The notes under the pieces are model-generated. The model did no database searches and was not told the origin of the DNA. It worked only from the letters and a program-made list of their open reading frames with translations. This document shows positions 27,558 through 37,039 of a stretch of DNA of 64,000 bases, piece by piece; position 1 is the first letter of the stretch, and each line of letters starts with the position of its first letter. A program made the position numbers and the translations under genes. Source of the DNA: CALODL01 sp942492115 (GTDB taxonomy: Bacteria > Planctomycetota > Phycisphaerae > UBA1845 > CAIVHJ01); assembly GCA_942492115.1 (NCBI GenBank), contig CALODL010000027.1:248001-312000 (forward strand). The letters run 5' to 3'.

Positions 27558-30131
27558 CTATTGATCGCGCAGCAGATCACGGTAGGCCTTTGCTTCATCA
27601 GGTCGACCGCACTGTTCCGAGTAGTCGATGAGACCAAGCAGTACCTCACGATGGGGTTCTGCACCGGCACGGTGGGCAGCGAGCAGCAACGTTTCCGCCT
27701 CGTTGCAACGCTGGAGGTCCAGGAGCAGTGCGCCAAGTTCGACCCTGGCGTGGCGAACCATCGGGTGGTCCTGGGGCACAACCTCGAGTCCGATCTCCAG
27801 GCCCTCCCGAAGAATGGATTCGGCTTCGGCCATGCGCTGAGCACGTCGCAGAACCCCGCCAAGGTCACACAGGCTGGTGGCCACGTCGAGGTGTTCGTTG
27901 CCGAAAGCGGCCCGTCTGATCTCCAAGGCTTCGCGATGTACTCTCTCCGCTTCCTCGAAGTCTTCGCGATCGGACAACAGCGTTGCCAGTGTGCGCAGCG
28001 TCGTGGCGACGGATGGATGCTGAGGGCCGAGCATGCGCCGGCGGGAATCGAGCACCTGGCGGTACGCCTGTTCGGCGGCGTCGAGGTCGCCAGATGCCTG
28101 GGCCAGTCGCGCGATGCCCTGCAGGCTGTTGGCTACGTCGGGGTGGTCGTCGCCGTACAAGCGGCGGCGCATGTCGTACGCTTCCTGGCAGAAACCGGCG
28201 GAGGCATCGTGCTGGTTGCGGCCATACAACACCAATGAAAGGTTATGCAGACAATTGGCGTAAAAGGGATGGTCAACTCCGCGCTGTCGAAAAAAAGTCA
28301 GGGCCTCACGAAACAAGTGCTCAGCTTCGTCGAGCCTCCCGAGGCGCCAGAGGGTCAGCCCCAGATTGATGAAGCTCGCCAGTGTGTTGTCGTGGTCGTC
28401 TCCTAGCGTGCGGCGTCGGAGGGTCAGCACTTCGCGTTGCGTCGCCTCTGCCCCCTCGTAGTCCCCCTGCTCGGCGAGGATCATTGCCAGGTTGTTCAAG
28501 CATATGACGGCGTCATCGTGTTCCTCCCCCAGTTCGTGCCGGCGGATCGCGTGGGCTTCCCTCACGAGCCTTGCGGCAGTCTCGAGATCCGACTGGTAGT
28601 AGCGGACGACCCCGAGTTCGCCCAGAGCCTTGGCCAGATCGAGCTCGTTCGGGGGATCTGCGTCTTTCAGAAGCTTTCTGGCGCGTTCCAGGCTGACCCC
28701 GGCGGGCTCGTACTTGCCCAGGCCGCGATAGGCAATGCCGATCGTCATTTGGACTGCTGCTTCGACCCCGGGCTGATCGACGAGCGCACCGTCGTTGAGC
28801 TGTTCGACAGCCGCATCCAGTGCTTCCCGCACAGTGATCTCGCGCCCCTGATGATCGCCGCGGTTGGCCGCCGCCAGCATTTCGTTGAGGAACACGTTGA
28901 TGGCCTGGGCCTTGTTCGCTTCGCGGATGGCATTTCTGGCTTCAACTGCCTGCCCCAGCCGTGCGGATTCAGCCCGGCTGTACAGCACGCTCATCCACGC
29001 GCCGCAGCCGAGCAACAGTGCGGCGATCGTGCCGGCAAGTGTGACCACCAGTCGATGGCGGCCGACCAGCTTGCGCAGGACATATGCGCTGGAGTCGCGC
29101 TTTGCCGAAATCGGTTCGCCGGCCAGATAGCAATGGATGTCTGCCGCAATCTCGCCTGCGTTCTGGTAACGGCGCTCGGGTTCTTTGGCCAGGCACTTGA
29201 GAATGATGGTCTCTACCTCGTCGTCGATCGTCCGCGTGATCGCTCGGGGTCGGACGGGAGCCGCGTGCGCAATGGCGTCGAGGACCTGGCGCAGGGGCCC
29301 GTCCGTGTCGTGTGGGAAGCGGCCGGTGAGCAATCTGTAGAGGATGACGCCGAGCGAGTAAACGTCGGTGCGGACGTCGATCCTGTCAGGGGTCCCCAGG
29401 GCCTGTTCAGGCGCGGCCCACGGGACCGAACCGATGAATTGGCCGCTGATCGTGTGTACGGTCGCCGGCGCACCGGAGTCGTCGGTCAGGGTTTTTGCCA
29501 AACCGAAATCGAGCACGCGAGGCTCGCCATTGGAGTCGACACGAATATTGCCGGGCTTGAGGTCGCGGTGAATGATGCCGCGCACGTGAGCCGCGTTGAT
29601 GGCGGCGCAAGTGTGCTCGACCAGCAGGAGTGTTCCGCGAACGCCAGGGCGAGCCCTGGCAACGTGCTCGTCGAGCGCTTCACCGGCCACGTAATCCATC
29701 ACGAAGTAATGGCCGGCGGCGGTGACACCGCTGTCGTGGATGGCGACAACATGCGGGTGGCGCAGGCGCCCGAGGATGTGGATCTCGCGTTCGAACCGCG
29801 CCCGTTCAGTCGGGCTGGCCAGTGGGCCGTCCTTCATGACTTTGATGGCCACGTGGCGTTGGGTGGCACTGTGCACAGCCTGAAACACGACGCCCTGGCC
29901 GCCTCGGTGGATTTCGCCGACGATGCGGTAGCCTGCAAACGAGTCGGGACTGATCGCCTCGCGGTCCCGAGGCCTGTCGCAGTGGTCCGGGCTGGTTTGC
30001 GTCCCCGGCGAGCGCTGTCGACCGACCTGGGCTCGGGGCAGCTGGGCCCGTGCCCTGGCGATCAGATCCCGCTCGGCGTCGGAATCCGCACCACTCGGCT
30101 CGTCACTATTGTCGTACGTGTGATGGCTCAT
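27558..30131 (-). CDS. Ser/Thr protein kinase with TPR repeats
   Basis: An 857-residue kinase. A ~65-residue leader precedes the kinase domain (about 68-335) with GEIHRGGQGVVFQA, Lys97 in VAIKVMK, Asp190 in IIHRDLKPGN and Asp208 in VLDFGLAKTL. A membrane helix follows (VVTLAGTIAALLLGCGAWMSV). The C-terminal ~430 residues are tetratricopeptide repeats of the kinesin-light-chain type (for example LNNLAMILAEQGDYEGAEA and ALGELGVVRYYQSDLETAARL). It lies 41 bases downstream of the sigma factor gene at 30173-30784 on the same strand, so it is the second sigma/kinase pair, this time without overlap. Confidence 0.92.
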   Translation of the reverse strand: MSHHTYDNSDEPSGADSDAERDLIARARAQLPRAQVGRQRSPGTQTSPDHCDRPRDREAISPDSFAGYRIVGEIHRGGQGVVFQAVHSATQRHVAIKVMKDGPLASPTERARFEREIHILGRLRHPHVVAIHDSGVTAAGHYFVMDYVAGEALDEHVARARPGVRGTLLLVEHTCAAINAAHVRGIIHRDLKPGNIRVDSNGEPRVLDFGLAKTLTDDSGAPATVHTISGQFIGSVPWAAPEQALGTPDRIDVRTDVYSLGVILYRLLTGRFPHDTDGPLRQVLDAIAHAAPVRPRAITRTIDDEVETIILKCLAKEPERRYQNAGEIAADIHCYLAGEPISAKRDSSAYVLRKLVGRHRLVVTLAGTIAALLLGCGAWMSVLYSRAESARLGQAVEARNAIREANKAQAINVFLNEMLAAANRGDHQGREITVREALDAAVEQLNDGALVDQPGVEAAVQMTIGIAYRGLGKYEPAGVSLERARKLLKDADPPNELDLAKALGELGVVRYYQSDLETAARLVREAHAIRRHELGEEHDDAVICLNNLAMILAEQGDYEGAEATQREVLTLRRRTLGDDHDNTLASFINLGLTLWRLGRLDEAEHLFREALTFFRQRGVDHPFYANCLHNLSLVLYGRNQHDASAGFCQEAYDMRRRLYGDDHPDVANSLQGIARLAQASGDLDAAEQAYRQVLDSRRRMLGPQHPSVATTLRTLATLLSDREDFEEAERVHREALEIRRAAFGNEHLDVATSLCDLGGVLRRAQRMAEAESILREGLEIGLEVVPQDHPMVRHARVELGALLLDLQRCNEAETLLLAAHRAGAEPHREVLLGLIDYSEQCGRPDEAKAYRDLLRDQ

Positions 30132-30172
30132 CTGTGATTCCGGATCACACGGTTATGCCCGGCACGATGACC

Positions 30173-30784
30173 CTAATCGAGGTCACTGAAGAACTGTCCG
30201 GGCGATCCGAGTTGTTCACGGAGACATTCTCTCGATCGCGCAAGGAGCATCTTCACCGCGCCGTGTGACTTGCCCATCGTCTCGGCAATCTGCGGGCCCG
30301 AGCGGCCATCGAGTTCGAACATGCGCAAGACACGCTGGTAGTCATCGGGAAGGTTCTGGAGAGCAGACTCGATCAGCTCGACCGCCTCACGTCCCGAAGC
30401 AACCCGACTGACGGTTGTGCCGTCGCTGGACAGCTGTTCGATGAGCGCTACATATGATGCTTCCGCAGGGCTCTCGACCCGTCGATTCGGCTGGGGGCGT
30501 TTGAACCGCGTCAACTCCCGAATCGCATCGCGGAGGTTGTTTTCCGCAATGCGGCGCAGCCAGGCCCGAAAGGCCTGGCTGCTGGCCGCGTCGAACTTGC
30601 GAATACGCATGAACGCTTCCAGGTAGGTGACCTGCATGATGTCCTCGGCGTCCACGATGCTCTGCCATTTGGGCGAGATGTTCAATGCCCGCCGAACGTG
30701 GGGTCCATGCCGCTCCAGCAGCAGGCTAAGCGCGTCTTCGTCCCCGGCAACCGCCTCGACAACTAGTTCGTGATCCGATGGCAT
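30173..30784 (-). CDS. ECF-type RNA polymerase sigma factor
   Basis: A 203-residue sigma factor from the ATG at 30784 (MPSDHELVVEAV), with GAGAGG 9 bases before the start. Region 2 contains DAEDIMQVTYLEAFMRIRKF and AFRAWLRRIAENNLRDAI. Region 4 reads LPDDYQRVLRMFELDGRSGPQIAETMGKSHGAVKMLLARSR. An extended -10 (TGCTAGAAT) lies about 30 bases upstream. The gene precedes the TPR kinase gene; together they form a planctomycete-style sigma/kinase signalling unit. Confidence 0.88.
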   Translation of the reverse strand: MPSDHELVVEAVAGDEDALSLLLERHGPHVRRALNISPKWQSIVDAEDIMQVTYLEAFMRIRKFDAASSQAFRAWLRRIAENNLRDAIRELTRFKRPQPNRRVESPAEASYVALIEQLSSDGTTVSRVASGREAVELIESALQNLPDDYQRVLRMFELDGRSGPQIAETMGKSHGAVKMLLARSRECLREQLGSPGQFFSDLD

Positions 30785-30923
30785 ACGCTGGTGCCTCTCG
30801 CTGCAGGAACGGCACCATTCTAGCACACCATTGCCAGCGGGAGGCAAGGGTACATCCCGGTCCGGGACATGCCCGGCTCCATCGATCGGGAACGTCGTCG
30901 TGGGTGGACAGGCCGGCATCGAA

Positions 30924-31337
30924 TTACACTGGACCCAGTTCGATCGAGTACGTGGCGCCGTTGTCTACGTCTGTCGCCAGCACGATCATGCCTCCGCCTC
31001 CGCCGATCGATGCCTCGCCATGGTACGCTCCGCCTCCACCGGGGGCGGCGACGCGCATTTTTCCGTTGGGGCGCACCATGCCGACGAGATCGCCACTGGC
31101 GCCGTCATCCCACAGAAAACTGCCCACCAGCCTGCCGTTGTCGGCGATGGTCCACTCGAGCGTACCACCTTCGCCAGTGTCGAGGTTGATGAATGTACCC
31201 GACCAAGATCCCGCAAAGGGGCTCTCGGTCGGCGCGACGCCCACTGCATGGACAGCGCCCGTTGCGAGCGTTGCGCTCAAACACAGCCCACTGCATGCCA
31301 TGGCCACCCTCGTCATCGTGTTCAGCTTGTTCCGCAT
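30924..31337 (-). CDS. Small secreted protein, unknown function
   Basis: A 137-residue protein from the ATG at 31337 (AGGAAC just upstream). The signal peptide ends around LSATLATGAVHAVG. The mature part is a compact, Gly-rich beta protein: FAGSWSGTFINLDTGEGGT, LEWTIADNGRLVGSFLWDD, GMVRPNGKMRVAAPGGG, and IVLATDVDNGATYSIELG. Its layout resembles small lipocalin/beta-barrel-like domains that describe net effect of a polysaccharide or additive, but I cannot assign a family. It lies upstream of the sigma gene on the same strand (139 bases apart) and may not be co-transcribed. Confidence 0.65.
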   Translation of the reverse strand: MRNKLNTMTRVAMACSGLCLSATLATGAVHAVGVAPTESPFAGSWSGTFINLDTGEGGTLEWTIADNGRLVGSFLWDDGASGDLVGMVRPNGKMRVAAPGGGGAYHGEASIGGGGGMIVLATDVDNGATYSIELGPV

Positions 31338-31863
31338 GATCCTGTTCCTTGCTGGCCGGTTGATTGGTGAAACGCGAATGAGCGGCCGGCGCCCGGCTCG
31401 ATTGCGTCGTGATGCGAACACTCCAGCGCATCAGCTCCTTGATTGCCTGGCCCGCAATCAAATCCGCGGTGAATGCGGGCTGTTCCTTGGAATGGGAACA
31501 GGTCTTACTGCGTCGGCAGCGCGCTCAGGGTCACTACAAATCGGGGACACACCCCCTTTACCTCTCCGGCTCATTTTCCACGGAAAGCCTAATCCGAATT
31601 GCAGGTTGCTGGTGGGGGCGCCCAATTCCTGCTCGAGGCTGCAGTGTTGAGCCAAGTTCCAGCGTCCCATTCGGGCGCTGAATCCCAGTGGTGATGTGTC
31701 GGCTCAGTTGCCCATCACGGCATGATGGGTCACGTCCACGTTCAGGTGACGACAACTGCACTTTCCCATTGCCACACGGAACTTGCCCGAGACACCCGGC
31801 CAGATCCAGACATGTTCGCTGAGACTCGCCCAGGAATAGATCCTCGCTATGCACAGCGATTCT
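31338..31863. other. Intergenic region with a REP-like palindrome
   Basis: 526 bases between two minus-strand genes. The only structured element is TCGGGGACACACCCCCTTTA at 31541-31560, a GGGG/CCCC palindrome of the kind often scattered near REP-associated transposases. Several small open frames here show no motif. Confidence 0.35.
31541..31560. repeat. REP-like GGGGACACACCCCC palindrome
   Basis: GGGG-acaca-CCCCC hairpin followed by TTTA on the plus strand. A related GGGG-aattattatgt-CCCC element is at 35218-35240. Two loosely similar copies in one window fit a dispersed palindromic repeat family; both could also be small terminators. Confidence 0.3.
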
Positions 31864-34557
31864 CTACCTGCAGTGGTCGCTTTCCTTACTTCTGCCTGAG
31901 GCCTCATGGAGTTTTGCGAGTTTGCGCTGGATCGCTGGAAGCCACACCTGGTTCGCATCCTTACTTGCTGCGAGAAACAGGCGCTCGGCCTCGTGGTAAT
32001 GATTGGCTTCTAGATGCGTAGTCGCGAGGTAGTATCGAACCTCCACATACCACGGATGCCCTTCGGGCATCGCATGTGAAAGACGCTGCAACATCGCCTC
32101 GCCAAGTGCAACGGCCTGCTCTGTTCTTCCGTTTGTGGAATAAAGGATCAACAGCTCCCTCTCGGAATTCCAAGTGCCCTCGGCGACCGGCCCCTGCACG
32201 CGGCGATGCATAGCGGCCGCGCGCAGGAGCACGCGCTCAGCTTCTTCGATGCGCCCCGCTTTCCGCAGAATGACACCAAGTCCATACGTAAGAAAGAGCG
32301 TTGTCGATGCTATCTCACCGCGCTCAGTGGTGGACAGTGCGATCGCCTGGTCGAGCAGCACCTGGGCTTCGTCGATCCGTTTCACCATGGACAGACAAAT
32401 GGCCAGGTTGTTGACTGTGATCAGCGTCTGGCGATGCGACTGCCCCAGGACATACACCTGCCCTTGATGAACGGTATGCAGTAGTGGAATGGCCTCTGCG
32501 TGTTGATTCTGGCGCATGAGGTGTGTTGCCAGGTTCCCGAGGAGCAGCAGTGTATCAGGGTGATCCGCGCCACGAATCCTTTGCGATTCTTCGACGAGTT
32601 CCTCATAGAAGGCCGTCGCCTGACCCGCGCCTGAACGCGAGTACAATTCTGCCAGATTACTTTTCGCCGCGAGGACGCCATCGGCGCCCTCCCCCTGTGC
32701 TGCCGTGAGCAGCCCAATGGCCTCATGAAAGCCGTGTAGGGCGTCGTCCATTTCCCCGAGACGCAGCGCTGCCATCGCTCTGTCCGCAACGATTTGTCCC
32801 ATCGCGACCTGAATGGTCGGGTTGTCACGCAAGGTCGCAAGAGCCTTGTCATAGGCGCGCATCGCAGTTTCATAATCCTGCTGGAAAAAACGCAAACGGG
32901 CCATGATGAGTCGTGCAGCGAGAATATCCGACGCATCCGCTTTGGGTGCCGCTTCGTAGATCTGGAGCGCCTGCACAAGCTGCTCCTGGGCGAGTGTGTA
33001 TTCGCTCAGAGAGATGTATGTTGCACCTATCGTCACTCGAATTTTCGCTGCGAGCAACGGGCGGTCCGTAAACCTTGCTCCGATGTCATGCCCTGCCAGA
33101 TCGAGCAATTGGCGAACGGTCACATCCTTACCCAGGGACTCCGGCGAAGCATTGGCCAGCATATCGGTGAAGAACGCCGTCACCTCCTGGGACGCATCCA
33201 ACGCGGCCTTCTTGGCGATGCGATCGCGTTCCGACATCTCAAGGGCGGACTGTCTTGCATTTCGCTCGCGGGTGATAGAGAACAGCAGTACGCCGGACAC
33301 CACAAGCCCCAGCGTCAGCGTGCAGAGCGTCATGGCCACACCGCCAACCAGCGCCTTGTTCCGAACACTAAACTTGCGCAGTTGATAGAATGTGCTCGGT
33401 GGGTGGGCAGAAATGGGTTCTCGGGCCAGATGGCGACGCAGATCGTCCGCCAGCGCAGCGACGGACGCGTAACGCCGATCTGGGTCCTTTTCGATGGCCG
33501 TGCTTACGATCGTGTCCAAGTCGCCGCGCAGCGTGCTGTTGACGGCCGCAAGTCGCTCCGGATCAACATCGCGGATGATGCGTGCAGCCTCGGCGAGGGA
33601 CTTGCCTCGCACCTCAAGTGGCAGCCGATCGGCCAGCAGGTGATAGAGAATCACGCCGAGCGCATACACGTCGCAGCGCGTGCCCAGTTCGGCCGAATTG
33701 CCCGCCACCTGTTCCGGGCTCATATATTCGAGCGTCCCGACAATCTGACCGACATCGGTCTGAAAGGTGGTGACCTGGATATCCGCATCCAACAGCCGCG
33801 CAATACCGAAGTCCATAATCTTGGGTTGCCCCAGCGCACCCACGCTCTGCCCGACCGGATCATGCCTCCGTCGCTTTAGGGTCCCAGGGCTCGCAGGAAC
33901 GACGTGGATGTTCGCGGGCTTCAGGTCGCGATGAATGATTCCACACTGGTGCGCGTGTTGCACCGCATCGCACACTCTCGCCATCAGCTCGACGCATTCG
34001 TCGCGTTTGAGTGCTCGCGCGTACGTGTCCAGGGGAACACCTTCGATCAACTCCATCGTGAAGTACGGTAAGTCATTCTCGCCGATAGGTGTCGTGCCGG
34101 CCTCAATAATTTGAGCGATACCGGGGTGCCGCAACTGGCCTAAGACATGCGACTCCTGACGAAACCGGTTCACGAGATCACTGGACGCAAATGGCTGACG
34201 AATCACCTTCAGCGCCACGCGTCGCCGCGGGTTGTCCTGCTCAGCCTCATAGACGATCCCCATACCGCCCCGCCCGAGTTCGCGGACGATCGTGTAGCGT
34301 TCAATGCGTTCCGGTGTGCGCGAGATTTGCAGCGCGTCGAGCTCATGCGCGACGATCTTCGCACCGGCGCCCTGCTGTGACTCTGTCAGTGCGGCATGAT
34401 CATCTTCTTCGGTGGCGAGCATGCCTGCAACGCGGCCGCGCATCGTGGCATCGCCCTCGCACAGCCTGTCCAACGCCGCCGAGCGCTCTGCGGACGGAAG
34501 GTCGCAGACCTTATCGAAGATGTCGATCGCCCTGCGAATATCGTCTGCGGTATTCAT
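31864..34557 (-). CDS. Ser/Thr protein kinase with TPR repeats, paired with sigma factor
   Basis: An 897-residue kinase starting at the ATG at 34557, which overlaps the sigma stop (ATGA). Residues 1-80 are the helical N-terminal region common to sigma-paired kinases (LPSAERSAALDRLCEGDATMR). The kinase domain (about 87-365) has GRGGMGIVYEAEQDNP, Lys117 in VALKVIR, Asp211 in IIHRDLKPAN, Asp249 in IMDFGIARL and GTLEYMSPEQVAG. A membrane helix follows (LVGGVAMTLCTLTLGLVVSGVLLF). About 450 residues of TPR-type repeats complete it. Its N-terminal and kinase parts closely resemble those of the kinases at 2971 and 43766. Confidence 0.92.
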   Translation of the reverse strand: MNTADDIRRAIDIFDKVCDLPSAERSAALDRLCEGDATMRGRVAGMLATEEDDHAALTESQQGAGAKIVAHELDALQISRTPERIERYTIVRELGRGGMGIVYEAEQDNPRRRVALKVIRQPFASSDLVNRFRQESHVLGQLRHPGIAQIIEAGTTPIGENDLPYFTMELIEGVPLDTYARALKRDECVELMARVCDAVQHAHQCGIIHRDLKPANIHVVPASPGTLKRRRHDPVGQSVGALGQPKIMDFGIARLLDADIQVTTFQTDVGQIVGTLEYMSPEQVAGNSAELGTRCDVYALGVILYHLLADRLPLEVRGKSLAEAARIIRDVDPERLAAVNSTLRGDLDTIVSTAIEKDPDRRYASVAALADDLRRHLAREPISAHPPSTFYQLRKFSVRNKALVGGVAMTLCTLTLGLVVSGVLLFSITRERNARQSALEMSERDRIAKKAALDASQEVTAFFTDMLANASPESLGKDVTVRQLLDLAGHDIGARFTDRPLLAAKIRVTIGATYISLSEYTLAQEQLVQALQIYEAAPKADASDILAARLIMARLRFFQQDYETAMRAYDKALATLRDNPTIQVAMGQIVADRAMAALRLGEMDDALHGFHEAIGLLTAAQGEGADGVLAAKSNLAELYSRSGAGQATAFYEELVEESQRIRGADHPDTLLLLGNLATHLMRQNQHAEAIPLLHTVHQGQVYVLGQSHRQTLITVNNLAICLSMVKRIDEAQVLLDQAIALSTTERGEIASTTLFLTYGLGVILRKAGRIEEAERVLLRAAAMHRRVQGPVAEGTWNSERELLILYSTNGRTEQAVALGEAMLQRLSHAMPEGHPWYVEVRYYLATTHLEANHYHEAERLFLAASKDANQVWLPAIQRKLAKLHEASGRSKESDHCR

Positions 34558-35159
34558 AGCTCTTGACTGGTCAAGGTCAGTTCGGAGTTGAGCCAGGCCC
34601 GCGCCTGCCGCCACAGCCGCTTGACCGTGCGCGAAGACATGCTCTGCACTTCAGCGATTTCCTCGGTGGTCAGGCCACCAAAGAACCATAGATCGACGAT
34701 ACGGGCCAAGCGGGCGTCCGCGCCTTCCAGCTTCGTAAGGGCTTCGTCCAGTGCAATCACGTCGATGGTCCGTTCCCCGCGTGGCGTCGTGATGTGATCA
34801 AGCCCGACCTGCTCCCCTCCGCGATTGCGTTTGGCCGCCCCTTTGGCACGGGCATGGTCTTTCAGAATCTGGCGCATGGCGGTGGCGGCGACGGCCATGA
34901 AGTGCGATCGGTTCTTCGGGCCGGTGCCCGCAGTGCGGACCAGGCGGATGAACGCTTCGTGCACAAGTGCGGTCGGCTGAAGGGTGTGGTCTGGGCGCTG
35001 CCCGCGGAAGTAGCTCCCGGCCAAAGCACGGAGATCTTCATAAACAACTGGCAGCAAGGCCTCTACGGCCGCCGAATCCCCAGTCGCCACGCGCTGCAGC
35101 AGCCTGGTCACATCCGGAGCGGGGCGTGACTCAACTGATTCACCGGTCTCGTGTTCCAT
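34554..35159 (-). CDS. ECF-type RNA polymerase sigma factor (planctomycete family)
   Basis: A sigma factor of about 201 residues, PF07638 type: VTRLLQRVATGDSAAVEALLP, LQPTALVHEAFIRLV, and region 4 LTTEEIAEVQSMSSRTVKRLWRQARAWL. I place the start at the ATG at 35159 (MEHETGES). The upstream ATG at 35168 lies within TGCTAAAAT, which looks like an extended -10 promoter exactly 7 bases before 35159, the same spacing as in front of the sigma gene at 43173. That would make the mRNA leaderless. The stop overlaps the TPR kinase start, giving a coupled pair. It diverges from the secreted protein gene at 35349. Confidence 0.87.
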   Translation of the reverse strand: MEHETGESVESRPAPDVTRLLQRVATGDSAAVEALLPVVYEDLRALAGSYFRGQRPDHTLQPTALVHEAFIRLVRTAGTGPKNRSHFMAVAATAMRQILKDHARAKGAAKRNRGGEQVGLDHITTPRGERTIDVIALDEALTKLEGADARLARIVDLWFFGGLTTEEIAEVQSMSSRTVKRLWRQARAWLNSELTLTSQEL

Positions 35160-35174
35160 AGTGCTCATTTTAGC
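35160..35174 (-). promoter_or_regulatory. Candidate extended -10 promoter of sigma gene
   Basis: TGCTAAAAT on the minus strand, 7 bases before the ATG at 35159. The arms GTGCT and AGCAC (35161-35176) make a small inverted repeat around it, which could be an operator. Confidence 0.35.
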
Positions 35175-35217
35175 ACAACAAGCCGCTGCACGTACCTGCA
35201 CCCACGATTTCCGTCGG

Positions 35218-35240
35218 CGGGGAATTATTATGTCCCCGGC
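35218..35240. repeat. REP-like GGGG...CCCC palindrome
   Basis: CGGGGAATTATTATGTCCCCGG-type palindrome between divergent genes. Related in form to the element at 31541. Confidence 0.3.
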
Positions 35241-35348
35241 TATTGAGTTCTTGCGTGTACGGGGTGACGTGAATGCCAGCGCTGCCAAACGGGGATAGGT
35301 CCCGAGTTCGGCCGTTTTCGCGACCCCAGTGACACCAAGGAGTTGATC

Positions 35349-36911
35349 ATGAATAAGCAAACTATCGTTCGAAGCGTTCTGATGCTGTTCGCCAGTCTGT
35401 TGACTGCGGCGAACGTACTGGCTCAAACCACCGTGGGGAGCAGCTTCAAATACCAGGGACAACTCAAGCTGAGCGGCAGCCCGGTCAATGACACCGCGGA
35501 CTTCGAGTTCACGCTGTGGGACGCCGATGTCGGAGGGACCATGATTGGTTCAACGGTCATGGTGAACAACGTTCTGATCGTCGACGGGATATTCACGGTC
35601 GAGCTCAACTTCGGTACCGATGCGTTTGAGGGGGACGCCCGCTGGCTGGATATCGCTGTTGCCAGTCCTTCAGGAAGTGCGCTCACGACGCTGGTACCAC
35701 GGCAGGAACTGACGGCCACGCCGTACGCTCAGTCACTCAGGCCCGGGGCGCACATCTCCGGTCCCTTCCCCGGTGGATTGTTCGAGGGCGTCGTCACGGT
35801 AAGCGTCGAGGGTGGTGGGACAGCACTGGTTGGCCGAGGAGATGCCCCAAACTCTGCTGCGATTGCTGGTGTCAATTCGGCAGGAGGACAGCTTGTGGCC
35901 GGTGCACTTGCAGACGGTGACCGGGCTGTTTACGGATTCAGTGCGAATGGCTGGAGCGGCTACTTCGAACAGGGCAACGCGTACTTTGGCAGCAGTGTCG
36001 GGATCGGTACTGATTCGATCGCAAACCTGCTCACGGTGAACGGTAACGCAGACTTCACGGGGGACGTCGGTATTGGCACGAATACTCCCGACAACGCGCT
36101 CACGGTAGCTGGGAACGCTGACTTTACCGGTCGGGTCGGCATAGGCACCCATGCGCCCGAGACGCCGCTTGCAATTCTTGCCAACGGTGCCACATCTGCG
36201 GTTGGCATCACGCAGAATTCCGCATTCGTGGGCGGAGCCGCTACGATGGAATTCACCACGCAAGACGCGGCCGGCAATCAGGCGACACGCATCCTGATGC
36301 GCGGCGGCGCTGATCACGGGGACATCGAGTTCTATCGCGGAGCGAGTGAAGCGGAAACAGAGACGATGCGCATCGCCGCCGATGGGAACGTCGGCATCGG
36401 GACCGCCGATCCCAAGATGCAGCTGCACAACGCGGGCGACTACTACGGCAAGGGCCACGTGTGGCTCCACGCCTTCGAGGGTGATGGTAGCAGTGGCACT
36501 GCGTATGTTCAGGCCCGCGACGATTCCGGGACCGCGGACATTGCGCTGCGGCTGAGAACCCAGCAAGAGGGGCAAGCTCTCGATGCCATGAACATCACTC
36601 CGAACGGCAACGTCGGCGTGGGGATCCCGGACGACCCAACGGCGCGGCTCGATGTCAACGGCATGGTGCGGTCCCGATCCGGTGGCATCATGTTCCCTGA
36701 CGGCACGGTGCAGGGCAGCGCAGCGGGTCCCACAAAATACATCGTCACCACACGGGGAAACAGACAGAGCTTCGGGGCTCCCGCCGCACACTGCCCACAG
36801 GGGTGGACGATTGTCGATTCCTGGGCCTATGACACCGCATTCCATGTCAATGCTGGAAACTTCTCCTACAACACCTGGACTCAAACGCTATGCAGTTGTG
36901 ATTGCCCGTAG
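35349..36911 (+). CDS. Secreted protein with shared N-terminal beta domain and VGIGT repeats
   Basis: A 520-residue protein from the ATG at 35349 (AGGAG 6-7 bases upstream). A signal peptide ends at LTAANVLAQ. The next ~115 residues (SFKYQGQLKLSGSPVND ... QELTATPYAQ) form a beta domain shared with the protein at 48527-50179. The rest carries repeats of the VGIGT(D/N/H)xPxxxLxVxGNADFTG type, resembling tail-fibre or trimeric-adhesin head/shaft modules, and ends with a short Cys-rich tail (TLCSCDCP). A surface-exposed fibrous or adhesin-like protein is the likely role. It heads a two-gene cassette with the gene at 37040 and diverges from a sigma/kinase pair. Confidence 0.78.
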   Translation: MNKQTIVRSVLMLFASLLTAANVLAQTTVGSSFKYQGQLKLSGSPVNDTADFEFTLWDADVGGTMIGSTVMVNNVLIVDGIFTVELNFGTDAFEGDARWLDIAVASPSGSALTTLVPRQELTATPYAQSLRPGAHISGPFPGGLFEGVVTVSVEGGGTALVGRGDAPNSAAIAGVNSAGGQLVAGALADGDRAVYGFSANGWSGYFEQGNAYFGSSVGIGTDSIANLLTVNGNADFTGDVGIGTNTPDNALTVAGNADFTGRVGIGTHAPETPLAILANGATSAVGITQNSAFVGGAATMEFTTQDAAGNQATRILMRGGADHGDIEFYRGASEAETETMRIAADGNVGIGTADPKMQLHNAGDYYGKGHVWLHAFEGDGSSGTAYVQARDDSGTADIALRLRTQQEGQALDAMNITPNGNVGVGIPDDPTARLDVNGMVRSRSGGIMFPDGTVQGSAAGPTKYIVTTRGNRQSFGAPAAHCPQGWTIVDSWAYDTAFHVNAGNFSYNTWTQTLCSCDCP

Positions 36912-37039
36912 GTTGGTGCGAATCTCCATAACGAGGAGCGAACTGAATGCAAGTGGACAACGGTCGGTACCAGTGGAGACACCCCGAGAACCTGATGCGA
37001 CTCGCAGGCACGCGGTCGCGCTTACAGGGGAATGGAATC

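Noticed and set aside
28437..30137. Plus-strand open frame of 566 codons
   Set aside because: It is exactly antisense to the TPR kinase gene, whose codon usage keeps the opposite strand open. Its translation has no motif or start signal.
32794..33879. Plus-strand open frame of 361 codons
   Set aside because: Antisense to the kinase domain and membrane part of the gene at 31864-34557; wrong-strand shadow.
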